Part shown: positions 1 through 9,302 of the stretch, one piece after another
Numbering within the stretch: the first letter of the stretch is position 1
Layout: the number at the start of each line of letters is the position of its first letter
Source: AP-15 sp963747735
GTDB taxonomy: Bacteria; Pseudomonadota; Alphaproteobacteria; ATCC43930; CGMCC-115725
Assembly (NCBI GenBank): GCA_963747735.1
Contig: CAVVGE010000016.1
Coordinates: 104,639-168,638 of the forward strand
Length of the DNA stretch: 64,000 bases
Direction: 5' to 3'
The notes under the pieces: model-generated
What the model was told of the DNA's origin: nothing
Seen by the model: only the letters and a program-made list of their open reading frames with translations
Database searches by the model: none
Position numbers and translations under genes: made by a program

Positions 1-104
1 TAAACACTCCACAGTCTGGCACAGCTGATGCCGTCGGGGGCCGTCCACCCCAACAGAGCCTGCCCCTGGCACGAACAGGGGGGCGGGTCACAGAGCGTTG
101 AACC

Positions 105-131
105 CTGGATTCCCGCTTTCGCGGGAACGAC
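105..131. repeat. Dispersed palindromic repeat (REP-like)
   Basis: A perfect hairpin TCCCGC-TTTC-GCGGGA lies at 111-126 inside a 'CCTGGATTCCCGC...' context. This context is a common dispersed intergenic element in alphaproteobacteria. It sits past the 3' end of the minus-strand hydrolase gene. It could act as a transcript-stabilising or terminating hairpin, although no T-run follows it. Confidence 0.6.
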
Positions 132-169
132 GAAAGAAACGGGGTTATTCAATTTTATGGAATCATGCT

Positions 170-1075
170 CTAGGAGCGGGTCGCGCGATAGGTCGCGTCG
201 ATCGCCGGCGGGCCGTCGCAGGCGACAAGGCCGCGGCTGGCGAGGTCGATCAGATGCGCGTGAACCGAGCGCCCGGCGGCATGGCGCAGCCCCGGCTGCA
301 GACCGGCATAGAGCCGCTCGACGATCCGGTCGATCCGTCCGGTGCCGGCGGCGAGGCAGTCGAGGATGCCGGCTTCGCGCTCGCGCCGGTGGGCGATAAA
401 GGCGCGGACATGCGGCCGGGGCTCGGTGATCGCCGGGCCATGCGTCGGCCAATAGACCCGGTCGCCGCGCCCGAGCAATTTGTCGAGCGAGGCCATATAG
501 GCAGCCATATCGCCATCGGGCGGCGCCACCACGCTCGTCGACCAGCCCATCACATGGTCGCCGCTAAAGAGCACGCCCTCATCGGGCAAGGCAAAGCACA
601 GATGGTTCGAGGTGTGGCCCGGGGTATGCACCGCCTCGAACCGCCAGCCTCTCCCGGTGATCGCGTCACCGTCCGCTACCCGCACATCCGGCGTGAAATC
701 CCAATCGCCGCCCTCCTCGATGCCGGGGTCGCCGCGCCGCCCGCCGGCATGCGGGCCAAAGCCGTAGGTCGGCGCCCCGGTCGCCGCCTTGAGCGGCTTT
801 GCCGCCGGCGAATGGTCGCGGTGGGTGTGGGTGACGAGGATATGGGTCACCCGCTCGCCGGCGAGCCCATCGAGGAGCGCCGCCACATGGTCGTCGAGAT
901 CGGGGCCGGGGTCGATCACCGCGACCTCGCCCTCACCGACGACATAGGTGCCGGTGCCGCGAAAGGTGAACGGGCTCGGGTTCTTGGCGACGACGCGCCG
1001 GATGCCGGGCGCCACGCTTTCGAGGCGGCCATATTCGAACGAAAAATCGCGGCGGAACGGGATCTCGACAGGCAT
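170..1075 (-). CDS. MBL-fold metallo-hydrolase (LACTB2-like)
   Basis: 301 residues. The metallo-beta-lactamase signature THTHRDH is at about residues 82-88. The second metal-site segment HTPGHTSNH is at about 150-158, followed by SGDHVMGW at about 171-178 and a late WPTHGP histidine. These are the binuclear zinc ligands of the fold. The C-terminal third, rich in R and L, matches the winged-helix tail of the LACTB2/YcbL-type branch. The family hydrolyses thioesters or nucleic acids, and the substrate here cannot be assigned. The gene diverges from the DUF6489 gene, with 110 bp between starts. The start ATG follows a GC-rich leader. The product appears complete and cytoplasmic, with no signal peptide. 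Confidence 0.85.
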   Translation of the reverse strand: MPVEIPFRRDFSFEYGRLESVAPGIRRVVAKNPSPFTFRGTGTYVVGEGEVAVIDPGPDLDDHVAALLDGLAGERVTHILVTHTHRDHSPAAKPLKAATGAPTYGFGPHAGGRRGDPGIEEGGDWDFTPDVRVADGDAITGRGWRFEAVHTPGHTSNHLCFALPDEGVLFSGDHVMGWSTSVVAPPDGDMAAYMASLDKLLGRGDRVYWPTHGPAITEPRPHVRAFIAHRREREAGILDCLAAGTGRIDRIVERLYAGLQPGLRHAAGRSVHAHLIDLASRGLVACDGPPAIDATYRATRS

Positions 1076-1109
1076 GGCGGCGAAATTACACGAGATCGGC
1101 CGATGCCGG

Positions 1110-1143
1110 ATATCGCTTTGCGCCGATATATCGCTTTGCGCCG
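1110..1143. repeat. 16-bp direct repeat between divergent genes
   Basis: The sequence ATATCGCTTTGCGCCG occurs at 1110-1125 and again at 1128-1143, two bases apart. It lies in the 110-bp gap between the divergent starts of the MBL hydrolase and the DUF6489 gene. Direct boxes with a period of 18 in a shared promoter region could be a regulator site or a small slippage duplication. Confidence 0.6.
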
Positions 1144-1185
1144 GTTCGGGGCAAAATCCCGGCGGCTGCGGAGGAGCGACGCGCG

Positions 1186-1431
1186 ATGAAGATCAGTTTC
1201 GACATCGATTGCACGCCCGAGGAGGCGCGCAAATTCTTTGGCCTGCCGGAGGTGCAGGCGTTGCAGGAGGCGCTGATGAAAGAGGTGCAGGAGCGCCTCA
1301 GCGCCAACATCAAGGCGATGGACCCGAAGGCGATGGTCGAGGCCTGGCTGCCGGGGACGCTCAAAGGCTTTGAGCAGCTGCGCGATATGTTTATGGCGCA
1401 GATGGCCGGCGGCTCCGACCGGAAGAAATAG
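1186..1431 (+). CDS. DUF6489-like small protein
   Basis: 81 residues, acidic N-terminus and helical throughout. The start MKISFDIDCTPEEARKFFGL followed by LPEVQALQEAL is the pattern I associate with the DUF6489 family, found in alphaproteobacteria and of unknown function. The C-terminal half (WLPGTLKGFEQLRDMF) resembles an amphipathic helix. An AGGAG-like ribosome site precedes the ATG. The next reading frame, an acetyltransferase remnant, starts six bases after the stop, so the two probably share a transcript. Confidence 0.7.
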   Translation: MKISFDIDCTPEEARKFFGLPEVQALQEALMKEVQERLSANIKAMDPKAMVEAWLPGTLKGFEQLRDMFMAQMAGGSDRKK

Positions 1432-1436
1432 CCGCA

Positions 1437-1972
1437 ATGGTCTCATTGCATACCGCGCGGCTGCTGCTGCGGCCGTGGCGGGACGCCGACATCGCCGCCT
1501 TTGCCGCAGCTCTCGGCCGACCCTGACGTCATGGCAGCATCTGCTCCCGCTCGACGCGGAAGCCTGGGTGGCGCGGGTGCGCGACCATTGGCGGCAACAC
1601 CGGTTTGGCCAATGGGTCGTCGAAATCCCTGGCGAAGCGTCCTTTATCGGGGCCGTCGGGCTCACCCGGATCGCCTATCAGGCGCATTTCACCCCGGCGG
1701 TCGAGATCGCCTGGCGTCTCGCCCGAGCTTATTGGGACAAGGGCTACGCCTCAGAGGCGGCGCGCGCCGCGCTCGAATACGGCTTTGGCGAATTGGCTCT
1801 TGCGGAAATCGTCGCGGTCACGACCCCGGCCAATCTGCGCTCGCGCCGGGTCATGGAGCGGCTCGGCATGACCCGCAGCCCGCAGGACGATTTCGACCAC
1901 CCGAATGTCCCCGAAGGCCCGCTGAAACGACATGTGCTCTACCGGCTGCGCCGAGGGGACGCGACAACTTGA
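1437..1972 (+). pseudogene. GNAT acetyltransferase, frameshifted
   Basis: From the ATG at 1437 the frame reads MVSLHTARLLLRPWRDADIA, a typical RimJ-type GNAT start, and stops at about 1527. The expected continuation 'SADPDVM' is in a second frame. The rest, 'QHLLPLDAEAWVARVRDHW' through 'AYWDKGYASEAARAALEYGF' and 'NLRSRRVMERLGM', is in a third frame ending at 1972. Removing one base near 1513 and one near 1536 would rebuild a normal protein of about 178 residues with the acetyl-CoA-binding segment intact. The gene is therefore either recently inactivated or carries two consensus insertions. Its TGA overlaps the TTG start of the downstream phosphatase. Confidence 0.75.
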
Positions 1973-2574
1973 CCATCCTCCTCGTCCGTCACGGCGAAAC
2001 CGAGTGGAACCTCGAAGGGCGCTACCAGGGCCGGCTCGATTCCCCGCTGACCCCGCGCGGGGTGGCGCAGGCGCAGGCGATCGGGCGATTGCTCGCCGGG
2101 CTCGCCGGCGACCGGCCGATGCCGATCGTCGCCAGCCCGCTCGGCCGGGCGCGGCGCACCGCCGGGATCATCGCGGCATTCTTGCGCGTCCGGCTGCCGC
2201 CAACTTTTGACGACCGCCTGCGCGAGATTTCGCTCGGCTCGTGGGATGGGCTGACCCGGCGCGAGATCGCACGGCGGTCGCCCGCGATCTTCACCGGCGA
2301 CGGCCGGCGCGAGTGGTATTTCCGCTCGCCCGACGGCGAAACCTATGAGGGCTTTGCCGCGCGGCTCGCCGCCTGGCTCGACGAGCGGCGTGGCGCTGAG
2401 CCGGTGGCGGTCGTCGCGCACGGCGTCGTCAGCCGCGTCCTGCGCGGCCTTTATGCCGGGCTCGACCGGCGCGCCGCGCTCGCGCTCCCGGTGCCGCAAG
2501 ACCGGGTCTTTCGCCTCTCCGCCGGCACAATCGACGAGCTCGCGTCGGACGAAAACGGCCACAGCCCCGCTTGA
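1969..2574 (+). CDS. Histidine phosphatase family protein
   Basis: 201 residues. The phosphoglycerate-mutase-type RHG signature VRHGETEWN is at residues 6-14, with the catalytic His inside it. The partner segment VVAHGVVSRVLRG supplies the second histidine near residue 145. EISLGSWDGLTRREI is the usual middle motif. I chose TTG at 1969 because it overlaps the upstream stop as TTGA and places the RHG box at the canonical distance from the N-terminus; no ATG is suitably placed. The reaction is phospho-monoester hydrolysis. Substrate is unknown; alpha-ribazole phosphatase and broad-specificity phosphatases share this build. Confidence 0.8.
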   Translation: MTILLVRHGETEWNLEGRYQGRLDSPLTPRGVAQAQAIGRLLAGLAGDRPMPIVASPLGRARRTAGIIAAFLRVRLPPTFDDRLREISLGSWDGLTRREIARRSPAIFTGDGRREWYFRSPDGETYEGFAARLAAWLDERRGAEPVAVVAHGVVSRVLRGLYAGLDRRAALALPVPQDRVFRLSAGTIDELASDENGHSPA

Positions 2575-2652
2575 GCAGATTTTCCCTTTCTGCCTCCCAG
2601 AACGTCGGGGCCTGCCGACCTTGCCTTCCTGTCGTTTTGTCCGCTCAGACCG

Positions 2653-3334
2653 CTAAATAATCCCCAGCTCGAGCGACAGTGCCGCGAAAACCAGCGAGGC
2701 GAGCCGCAGCAAGAGCGCGACAAGCTCGCTTTGCCGGTGGGTCTCGGTCTTGGCGAAAACCGCCTTTAGCTGCGCCCGAACCGTCTCGCGCGAGACCCCG
2801 AGCTTTTTTGCGGCGGCCCCGGGGCCGGTCCCGGTCGCAACCAGCGCAGCGAGCCGCGCTTCGGCCCTGGTCAAATCGAACACCCGCGCAACGACACCCG
2901 GGTCGGGCCCCGGTTTGCGGCCGAGATCGGTAAAGACGAGGAGTGCCCGGGCGCCGAGAAACGGGCTTCCTGCGGCGCCGCCGACCGGCAGCACCCGGAT
3001 CACCAGCGGCCGGTCTGCCTCCCGGCGCACGACAATGGCGTGCAGGATCGAGGCTGGCGGTGTCGGAGGTGTTTCGCATCCGATCAAAGAGGTCGGCGAG
3101 CTCGGCTGCCGCCTGGCGATCCCGGACCACGAGGCGGCGCTGCCGGAGCTGCAAATCTTCGCCAAAGAGGGCGTGCGCGCCGGCATTTGCGTCGAGCACA
3201 CAGCCCATGCGATCGACGGCAACGGCCGGGTGCCGCACCAGGTCCAACGCATTCGCCATCCCCGCAACGGTGCGTCGCCCGATTGCGGTCGAAATGATGG
3301 CGGCCTCGGTCAGGACCGCGGACAGCGGCACCAT
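2653..3334 (-). pseudogene. LuxR-family transcriptional regulator, frameshifted
   Basis: The N-terminal part (MANALDLVRHPAVAVDRMGC, then VLDANAGAHALFGEDLQLRQ) looks like a PAS-type sensor. It is in one frame to about 3045. The remainder, including 'VFDLTRAEARLAALVATG' and the helix-turn-helix 'AAKKLGVSRETVRAQLKAVF' with 'AKTETHRQSELVALLL', continues in another frame to 2653. The C-terminal domain is a GerE/LuxR DNA-binding domain. Intact members are usually about 370 residues; only about 225 can be read here, so the N-terminus may also be incomplete (a further ATG at 3408 is out of frame). The single indel may be real decay or a consensus error. Confidence 0.7.
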
Positions 3335-3627
3335 CGGCGCAGCGACACCGCTGCTACCCCCCGCGCACCGAGCGGGAGCCGCTTGGGCAAATCAGGATTA
3401 AGGTTCATGTAATTAACTATCGGAAACGGCATATATTTTTACCCCAAATGGGTGATGCCGGCTTGGCGGGCGCCTCCACCTGAGCGCGTGCGAGGGAAGA
3501 CCCTCACCTGTTGACGGCAACAGCGGCGGCATTTCGCCAATCAAAGGTTTGTCGTGCGGTTCGTCTCTTGCAATGGCCCTTCGACCGTCAAGAGCAACAA
3601 CCTCCGATCCCCTCGGCCGGGCTCGAC

Positions 3628-3730
3628 CCGTGGGCCTTCAGCCCACGGACTTGATCCGTGGGCGCCCACGCCTTCCTTAAGCTCGGCCGCGACCGCCGCA
3701 GGGGCGTGGATGCCCGGAACAAGTCCGGGC
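3628..3730. repeat. Cluster of dispersed palindromes in a gene-poor stretch
   Basis: The stretch 3335-3882 holds no convincing gene. It contains three inverted repeats: CCGTGGGC/GCCCACGG around CTTCA at 3628-3648, CCACGGA/TCCGTGG around CTTGA at 3644-3662, and GCCCGGA/TCCGGGC around ACAAG at 3712-3730. The 'GGACTTGATCC' core is a common alphaproteobacterial intergenic repeat that recurs near 24475 in this window. Short reading frames over it are by-products of the repeats. Confidence 0.6.
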
Positions 3731-3882
3731 AAGGGTTATCTAGGGTTGCATAAGCCGATATCCGGAACACGAGGCCGGCGATTTCGAGCACCGCCTCGCC
3801 GCGCTGGAAAAAGCCGGCGCCGAGGCTGCCCCCCAGCAGAGGTGGAACGGCTACCGAGCAGACCCCTCCTCCGTGTTCCGGC

Positions 3883-4095
3883 ATGCCCGATGGTGCTGGC
3901 TGGCGAGTGGCGGTTTTCGTCGACAGCGATTACATGATGCCTTGGCTGCGAGCAGTTTGCGCAGCCAGGGGGCTGCGGTTGACGTCACTCGCGGGATCGC
4001 CGGGGAGGCTGGTGCGCGTCGGCGCACAAGACGTCGCGCTTGCTCGCGATGGCGGCCGGGCAGATGCCGCAACCGCGGCGGAAAGGGCGGCTTGA
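3883..4095 (+). CDS. Small uncharacterised protein upstream of the sensor kinase
   Basis: 70 residues starting MPDGAGWRVAVFVDSDYMMP, with a short mixed alpha/beta pattern and no family I recognise. The reason to keep it is its end: its TGA (4093-4095) overlaps the TTG start of the sensor kinase in the same TTGA arrangement used by the phosphatase at 1969, which suggests translational coupling. The start is uncertain and the frame may be the tail of a larger broken gene, since the upstream sequence is repeat-rich. Confidence 0.35.
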   Translation: MPDGAGWRVAVFVDSDYMMPWLRAVCAARGLRLTSLAGSPGRLVRVGAQDVALARDGGRADAATAAERAA

Positions 4096-5940
4096 CCACC
4101 CTCGGCGAACAGGCGCGCAAGCTCGCCGCCCGCTTTGGCGGCCCCATCGGGCGCACCCGCGCCGCCCGCGACGACCCGCTGTGGCAACGCCCGCCGCGCC
4201 GGCTGACCTGGCCGTTGCGTGGGCTTCTCGTGCTGTCGCTGGCGGTGCCGTTATCGCTGCTGGCGATCGCCGCCTGGCAAAACTATCGGCTCGTCGAGCG
4301 CCAGGCCGCGGAACGCGCGACGATCGAAGCGGGCGAGCTCGACGCGCACGCGCTCTTGGCGTTCCGCACCTACCGCCTGGTGCTCGGCTGGATCGACGAT
4401 CGGACCCGCGCCCAGGATTGGGCGGAGATCGAGCACAATGCCGAGCTCCACCGGTTTTTGGCCAATATCGAAACCCTGCCGCAGATCGACGCGGTCTGGA
4501 TCGCCGACAGCACTGGCCGAATCCGCGCCGGCGGCCGGGTTTTCCCGGTGCCGGCCAGATGCCGATGCCGCTTCCGACGACGCATTCGCCGCGCAACGCC
4601 GCCCGGATGCGGGCACTTTTGTCGGGCGCGCGCATATCGATCCGCTGACCCACGACCGGGTGTTCGACGTGAGCCTGCGCCGCTCGGCTGCGGATGGCAG
4701 CTTTGACGGCGCCGTCATCGTTTCGGCCCGTCCTCGATATTTCAGCGATTTCTATGCCACGGTCTCGCGGGAGAAGGGCTACGACGCGATGCTCTTCAAG
4801 AGCGACGGATCGGCGTTGGCGCGCTACCCCGAATCCTCGGCGCCGCCGGTCTTCCCGGCAGACAGCCCGCTGATCAAGGCGATCGCCTCGACCTCGGATG
4901 GCGGCGTGTTCCGGGTCCGCTCGATCACCGACCGGATCGAGCGCATTTGCGCCTACCGCCGGTTGCCGGGCTATCCGGTCGATGTCGTGTTCGGCATCCC
5001 GGTCCGGGATGTGCTGCCCTCCTGGCGCGCCAACCTCGTCAACTACCTTCTGTTCGCGGTGCCGGCCTCGATCGCGCTGTTCGGCATGACCTTGCTCGCC
5101 GCCCGCCAGATCCAGCACCACCAGATCGCCAGCTGGCGCTGGCGCACCACGGCGCGACGGCTGCGGCGCGAGATCGACCGGCGCGCCCGCGCCGAAGCCG
5201 AGCTCCACCAGGCGCAAAAGATCGAGGCGCTGGGTCAGCTGACCGGCGGAGTCGCCCACGATTTCAACAATTTGCTCGCGATTCTGCAAGCTTCACTGGA
5301 GATGCTGAGCGGCCGCCAAAAGGACCGGCAATTGCAAAAGCGGGTCGACCAGGCGTTGGAGACCGTGGCGCGCGGCGAAAATCTGACCCGCCAGCTCCTC
5401 GCCTTTGCCCGGCGCCAGCCGCCGGCGGTCACCCGGATCGACCTCAACGCCGAGCTGCTGCGCATGATCGAGCTGTTGGCGCGCACGGTGGGCAGCGGCA
5501 TCGCGATCGAGACCGCCTTGGCGCCCGATCTGTGGCCGGTCGAGGCGGACCGGACCCAGCTCGAGCTCGTCATTATCAATCTCGCGGTCAACGCCCGCGA
5601 CGCGATGCCCGATGGCGGGGTTCTGCGCATCGCCACGGCGAACCGGGTCGAAGGGCCGGCGGAGGAGCTGGTCGAGCTGGAAATCGCCGATACCGGGACC
5701 GGGATGCCGGCCCCGGTGGCAGCGCGCGCCTTCGAGCCGTTTTTCACCACCAAGGAGCCGGGCAAGGGCACCGGTCTCGGGCTCAGCATGGTGGACGGTT
5801 TCGCCCGCCAGGCCGGCGGGACCGCGGCGATCCGCAGCGTGATCGGGCGCGGCACCACGGTCACCTTGCGTTTGCGGCCGAGCCAGCGGCAGCCCGTCGA
5901 GGCTGCGGCGGAGGGCTTGCCTCAGGCCGGCTCGGCGTGA
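4092..5940 (+). CDS. Membrane sensor histidine kinase (frameshifted)
   Basis: About 616 residues in two frames joined near 4553. Part one has a membrane helix (GLLVLSLAVPLSLLAIAAW, about 37-55), then an extracytoplasmic sensor region continuing after the shift as 'GTFVGRAHIDPLTHDRVFDV', a Cache-like fold. A second helix (LLFAVPASIALFGMTLLA) leads to a cytoplasmic kinase. Kinase boxes: H-box GGVAHDFNNLLAILQ with the phosphorylated His, N-box NLAVNARDAMPDGG, G1 ADTGTGMP and G2 GKGTGLGLSMV. The product would autophosphorylate and pass phosphate to a response regulator, which is not present here. TTG at 4092 is coupled to the upstream frame. The formyltransferase starts 42 bp later. One base indel breaks the frame, but every catalytic box is intact. 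Confidence 0.8.
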
Positions 5941-5982
5941 AACTCTGCCGCCATCGCGGGCGAGACAAAGGAGGGAGCGAGG

Positions 5983-6954
5983 ATGCGCATCGTCATTGTC
6001 GGTCAGCAGGCTTTTGGCAAGGCTGTGCTCGACGCGTTTATCGCGCGCGGCGACGAGGTGGCCGGCGTCTTTGCCGCGCCGGAAAAGCCCGGCTCCCGAC
6101 CCGACCCGCTGGTCGTCGCCGCCCAGGAGCGCGGGCTGACCGTCCACCGCCATCCGCGCTATTCGAGCGACGAGGCGAAGACCGCGCTCACCGATTTGAA
6201 AGCCGATATCGGCGTCATGGCCTATGTCCTGCTGTTCGCCCCGCCCGAATTTTGCGCGATCCCCAAGCACGGGATGATCCAGTTCCACCCCTCGCTATTG
6301 CCGCTGCATCGCGGGCCGTCCTCGATCCCATGGGCGATCATCCGCGGCCGCAACGAAACCGGGCTGTCGATCTTTCGCCCGACACCGGGGCTCGACGAGG
6401 GGCCGGTCATTTTGCAAAAGCGCGTGCCGATCGGTCCTGACGACACCGCCGGCTCGCTCTATTTCGACAAGATCTTCCCGCTCGGTGTCGAGGCCTTGGT
6501 CGAAGCCGCCGACCTCGTCGTCCGCGGGCGCGCCAGCGAAACCACCCAGGACGAAGGTAGGGCAACTTACGAGGGCTGGGTGCGCGACGCGGAATCCGAG
6601 ATCAATTGGGCGAGCCATGTCGATTTTGTCTACGACCTGATCCGCGGCTGCAATCCGGCACCCGGCGCCTGGACCAAATTCGGCGAGCAAAAGCTGTATC
6701 TCTTCGACGCCAAAAAGATTACCGCCCCGACCTTTGGCGCGGTGCGCGGCAAAAAGCCCGGCGAGATCGTTTCGAGCGGACCCGCGGGCATGCGCATCCT
6801 CGCCCAGGGAGGCTCTATCGAGGTATCGCGCGTGCGCCTCGACAACGGCGCCAAAATCCCATCGAGCGAAGCCGGCATCCCCGAAGGGACCATCCTCGGC
6901 GCGGCAACGCCGAGCGCGAGCACAGCGCCGATCGCGAGCACGCCGGCTGCTTAA
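5983..6954 (+). CDS. Formyltransferase, 10-formyl-THF hydrolase-like domain
   Basis: 323 residues. The formyltransferase motif FHPSLLPLHRGPSSIPWAII places the catalytic His at 102, and the catalytic Asp is at 138 in PGLDEGPVILQK. This 36-residue spacing and the later segments (DEGRATYEGWVRDAESEINW, then IRGCNPAPGAWTKFGEQKLY) match the N-terminal hydrolase domain of 10-formyltetrahydrofolate dehydrogenase better than methionyl-tRNA formyltransferase. There is no aldehyde-dehydrogenase half, so it is a stand-alone domain. It could hydrolyse or transfer formyl from 10-formyl-THF to an unknown acceptor. The last 20 residues are a low-complexity Ala/Ser/Thr tail. Its TAA shares a TTAA with the stop of the convergent dehydrogenase gene. 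Confidence 0.8.
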   Translation: MRIVIVGQQAFGKAVLDAFIARGDEVAGVFAAPEKPGSRPDPLVVAAQERGLTVHRHPRYSSDEAKTALTDLKADIGVMAYVLLFAPPEFCAIPKHGMIQFHPSLLPLHRGPSSIPWAIIRGRNETGLSIFRPTPGLDEGPVILQKRVPIGPDDTAGSLYFDKIFPLGVEALVEAADLVVRGRASETTQDEGRATYEGWVRDAESEINWASHVDFVYDLIRGCNPAPGAWTKFGEQKLYLFDAKKITAPTFGAVRGKKPGEIVSSGPAGMRILAQGGSIEVSRVRLDNGAKIPSSEAGIPEGTILGAATPSASTAPIASTPAA

Positions 6955-9302
6955 GGGTCCGCCGGCCGGCTTTGCGCCTGCTCGATCGCGGCGACGACGC
7001 GGCGGGGGGTGATCGGGGTTTCGTTGACCTCGGCGCCGAGCGCGGCCAGCGCGTCGCGCACCGCGTTGGCGATCGCCGCCGGCGGCGCGACCGCACCCCC
7101 CTCGCCCATTCCCTTCATGCCGTATTCGGTGGCGGTCGCCGGGGTGTGCAAATGGCCGATCTTGATCGCCGGCATCTCGGCCGCCCCCGGCATCAGGTAG
7201 TCGGCCAAGGTCCCGGCCAATGGCTGGCCGATATCGTCATAAGGGATCTCTTCATAGAGCGCGGTGCCGATGCCTTGCACGACGCCGCCCCTGATCTGGC
7301 CCTCGACAATCATCGGATTGACCATCGTGCCGCAATCCTCGGCAACCGCGAAATCGAGCAGCTCGACAAACCCGGTCTCGGGATCGACCGCGACGACCGC
7401 GCCGTGCGTCGCATAGGAAAAGACGCCGGTGCCGATCGAAGGCTCGTAGGTCGCGGTCGCGTCGAGCAATGGATCGACGCCCGGCGGCAGCCCGTCCATC
7501 CGCAGATGCGCGACCCGCGCGATTTCGGCGATCGACACCGAACCCCGCGGCCCCTCGATCATGCCGTCGGCGCAGCGCACCAGCGCCCTGTCGCATTGCA
7601 GCAGGTGCGCGCCGATTTGGCACAGCTTGTCGCGCAGCATCCGGCTCGCCCGCGCCACGGCACCGCCCGACATGACCATGCTGCGCGAGGCAAAGGTGCC
7701 AAAGCCAAAGGCCGTCGTCTCGGTGTCGCCGTGGCGCACCGCAATCCGCGCCGGGTCGATGCCGAGCTCGTGATGCGCGATCTGCGACAAGGTGGTTTCG
7801 AGCCCCTGCCCGTGCGATTGGATGCCGACCGTCAGCACCAGGCTGCCATCGGCCAGGATACGCGCGGTGCAGCTTTCGAAGCCCGGCACGATCGTCGCCC
7901 CGCGCCGGACGAACTCGGCCGCGCCATGCGCCGTCTGCTCGGCAAAGGAGGCAAAGCCGATGCCGACGAGCCGCCCGTCCGGCTCGCCCCGTTTTTGCCG
8001 CGCGCGCACCTCCGGCTCGTCGAGCAGCTCGGCGCAGAGCCGCACGCTCTGCGGGTAATCGCCATTGTCGAAACACATGCCGCCGATCGCGGTGAACGGC
8101 ATTTGCTCCGGCCGCACCATGTTCAGCTGCCGAACCTCGTTCGGGTCGCGGCCGACCGCACGCGCGACCTCGTCGATCGTGCGCTCGATGGCAAAGCACG
8201 CGCCGGGCCGGCCGACCCCGCGATAGGGGCCGAGCGGCGCCTTGTTGGTCGCGACGGTAATGGCGCGGACCCGGTAATGCGGGATCGTGTACGGGCCAGG
8301 CAGGTTGCGCGCCGCCATCGCCGCCTCGTTATAGGGCCCCTGCGGCCACAGCCCGTAGGCGCCGGCATCGACGATGATCTCCGCGTCGATGCCCAAGACG
8401 CGGCCTTCGCGGTCGGCATAGGCAGTCATCTTATAGTGATGGTCGCGGGTGTGCGCGGCGGTCAGCAAATGCTCGCCGCGGTCCTCGACCCAGCGCACCG
8501 GGTGATCGAGCTCGAGGGCCAGCGCCGCCAGCACGATCTCTTCCGGGTAGAGCCGCGCCTTTGGCCCAAAGCCGCCGCCGACATCGGGGGCGACGACGCG
8601 CAGCCGGCGCAAATCGAGGTCGAGGAGCTCGCCCAAGGCGACGCGCACCGTGTGCGGTGTCTGGGTCGAGGCATAGACGACGATCTCGTCGAGACGGTGG
8701 TCGCGGTAGGCGAGAACGGCGCGGCCTTCGAGCGGGGCGCCCGATTGCCGGTGCATGCGGTATTCGCGCGTGACCGTTGCCGCGGCGGCGCGGGCGGCGG
8801 CGTCGATGTCGCCGCCTTCGAACACCCGCTCGCTATAGAGGTTGTCGCCCCAGTGGTCGTGCACCGGGTGTCGGCTGCAGCGCATGTCGCGGCGGGGATC
8901 GACGACCGCGTCCAGCGCCTCGAAATCGACCGTCAGCGCGCCGGCGAGGTCCTCGGCTTCGCCGCGCGTGGGGGCCAGGCAGGCGGCGATCGCTTCGCCG
9001 ACATAGCGCGCCTTGTCGGTTGCGAGCGGCGGCCAGGCGGGCGATTTGGCACCCGCCGCTTGCGTCACGACGCGGATCGGCTTGACCCGCGGCAGGTCGG
9101 CGGCGGTAAAGACACGGCCTCTGGCGCCGGGCGGCACCGTGATCCCGCGGATCCGCGCATGCGCATGCGGGCTGCGCAAAAACGCGACCTCCATCGTCCC
9201 CGGCAATTTGACATCGGAGACAAATTCGCCACGGCCAAAGAGATGGCGCTCGTCCTCGCGGCGCAATACCGAGGCGCCGAGCCCCCGCCCTTCATCCGGC
9301 AT
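6951..9302 (-). CDS. Xanthine dehydrogenase-family molybdenum hydroxylase, large subunit
   Basis: 783 residues, the usual length. Molybdopterin-cytosine-dinucleotide features include VVAPDVGGGFGPKARLYPEE near residue 235, the active-site loop PYRGVGRPGACF near 365, and the catalytic-Glu region GMKGMGEGGAVAPPA near 735. Aerobic CO dehydrogenase form I carries AYxCSFR in the active loop; here it is PYRGVGRP, so this is an aldehyde/xanthine/aromatic-hydroxylase-type enzyme and not a proven CoxL. It is the last gene of a medium-small-large operon and overlaps the small-subunit gene by 11 bp. ATG at 9302 is chosen because homologues begin just before 'GASVLRREDERHLFGRG'. Substrate unknown. Confidence 0.85.
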   Translation of the reverse strand: MPDEGRGLGASVLRREDERHLFGRGEFVSDVKLPGTMEVAFLRSPHAHARIRGITVPPGARGRVFTAADLPRVKPIRVVTQAAGAKSPAWPPLATDKARYVGEAIAACLAPTRGEAEDLAGALTVDFEALDAVVDPRRDMRCSRHPVHDHWGDNLYSERVFEGGDIDAAARAAAATVTREYRMHRQSGAPLEGRAVLAYRDHRLDEIVVYASTQTPHTVRVALGELLDLDLRRLRVVAPDVGGGFGPKARLYPEEIVLAALALELDHPVRWVEDRGEHLLTAAHTRDHHYKMTAYADREGRVLGIDAEIIVDAGAYGLWPQGPYNEAAMAARNLPGPYTIPHYRVRAITVATNKAPLGPYRGVGRPGACFAIERTIDEVARAVGRDPNEVRQLNMVRPEQMPFTAIGGMCFDNGDYPQSVRLCAELLDEPEVRARQKRGEPDGRLVGIGFASFAEQTAHGAAEFVRRGATIVPGFESCTARILADGSLVLTVGIQSHGQGLETTLSQIAHHELGIDPARIAVRHGDTETTAFGFGTFASRSMVMSGGAVARASRMLRDKLCQIGAHLLQCDRALVRCADGMIEGPRGSVSIAEIARVAHLRMDGLPPGVDPLLDATATYEPSIGTGVFSYATHGAVVAVDPETGFVELLDFAVAEDCGTMVNPMIVEGQIRGGVVQGIGTALYEEIPYDDIGQPLAGTLADYLMPGAAEMPAIKIGHLHTPATATEYGMKGMGEGGAVAPPAAIANAVRDALAALGAEVNETPITPRRVVAAIEQAQSRPADP

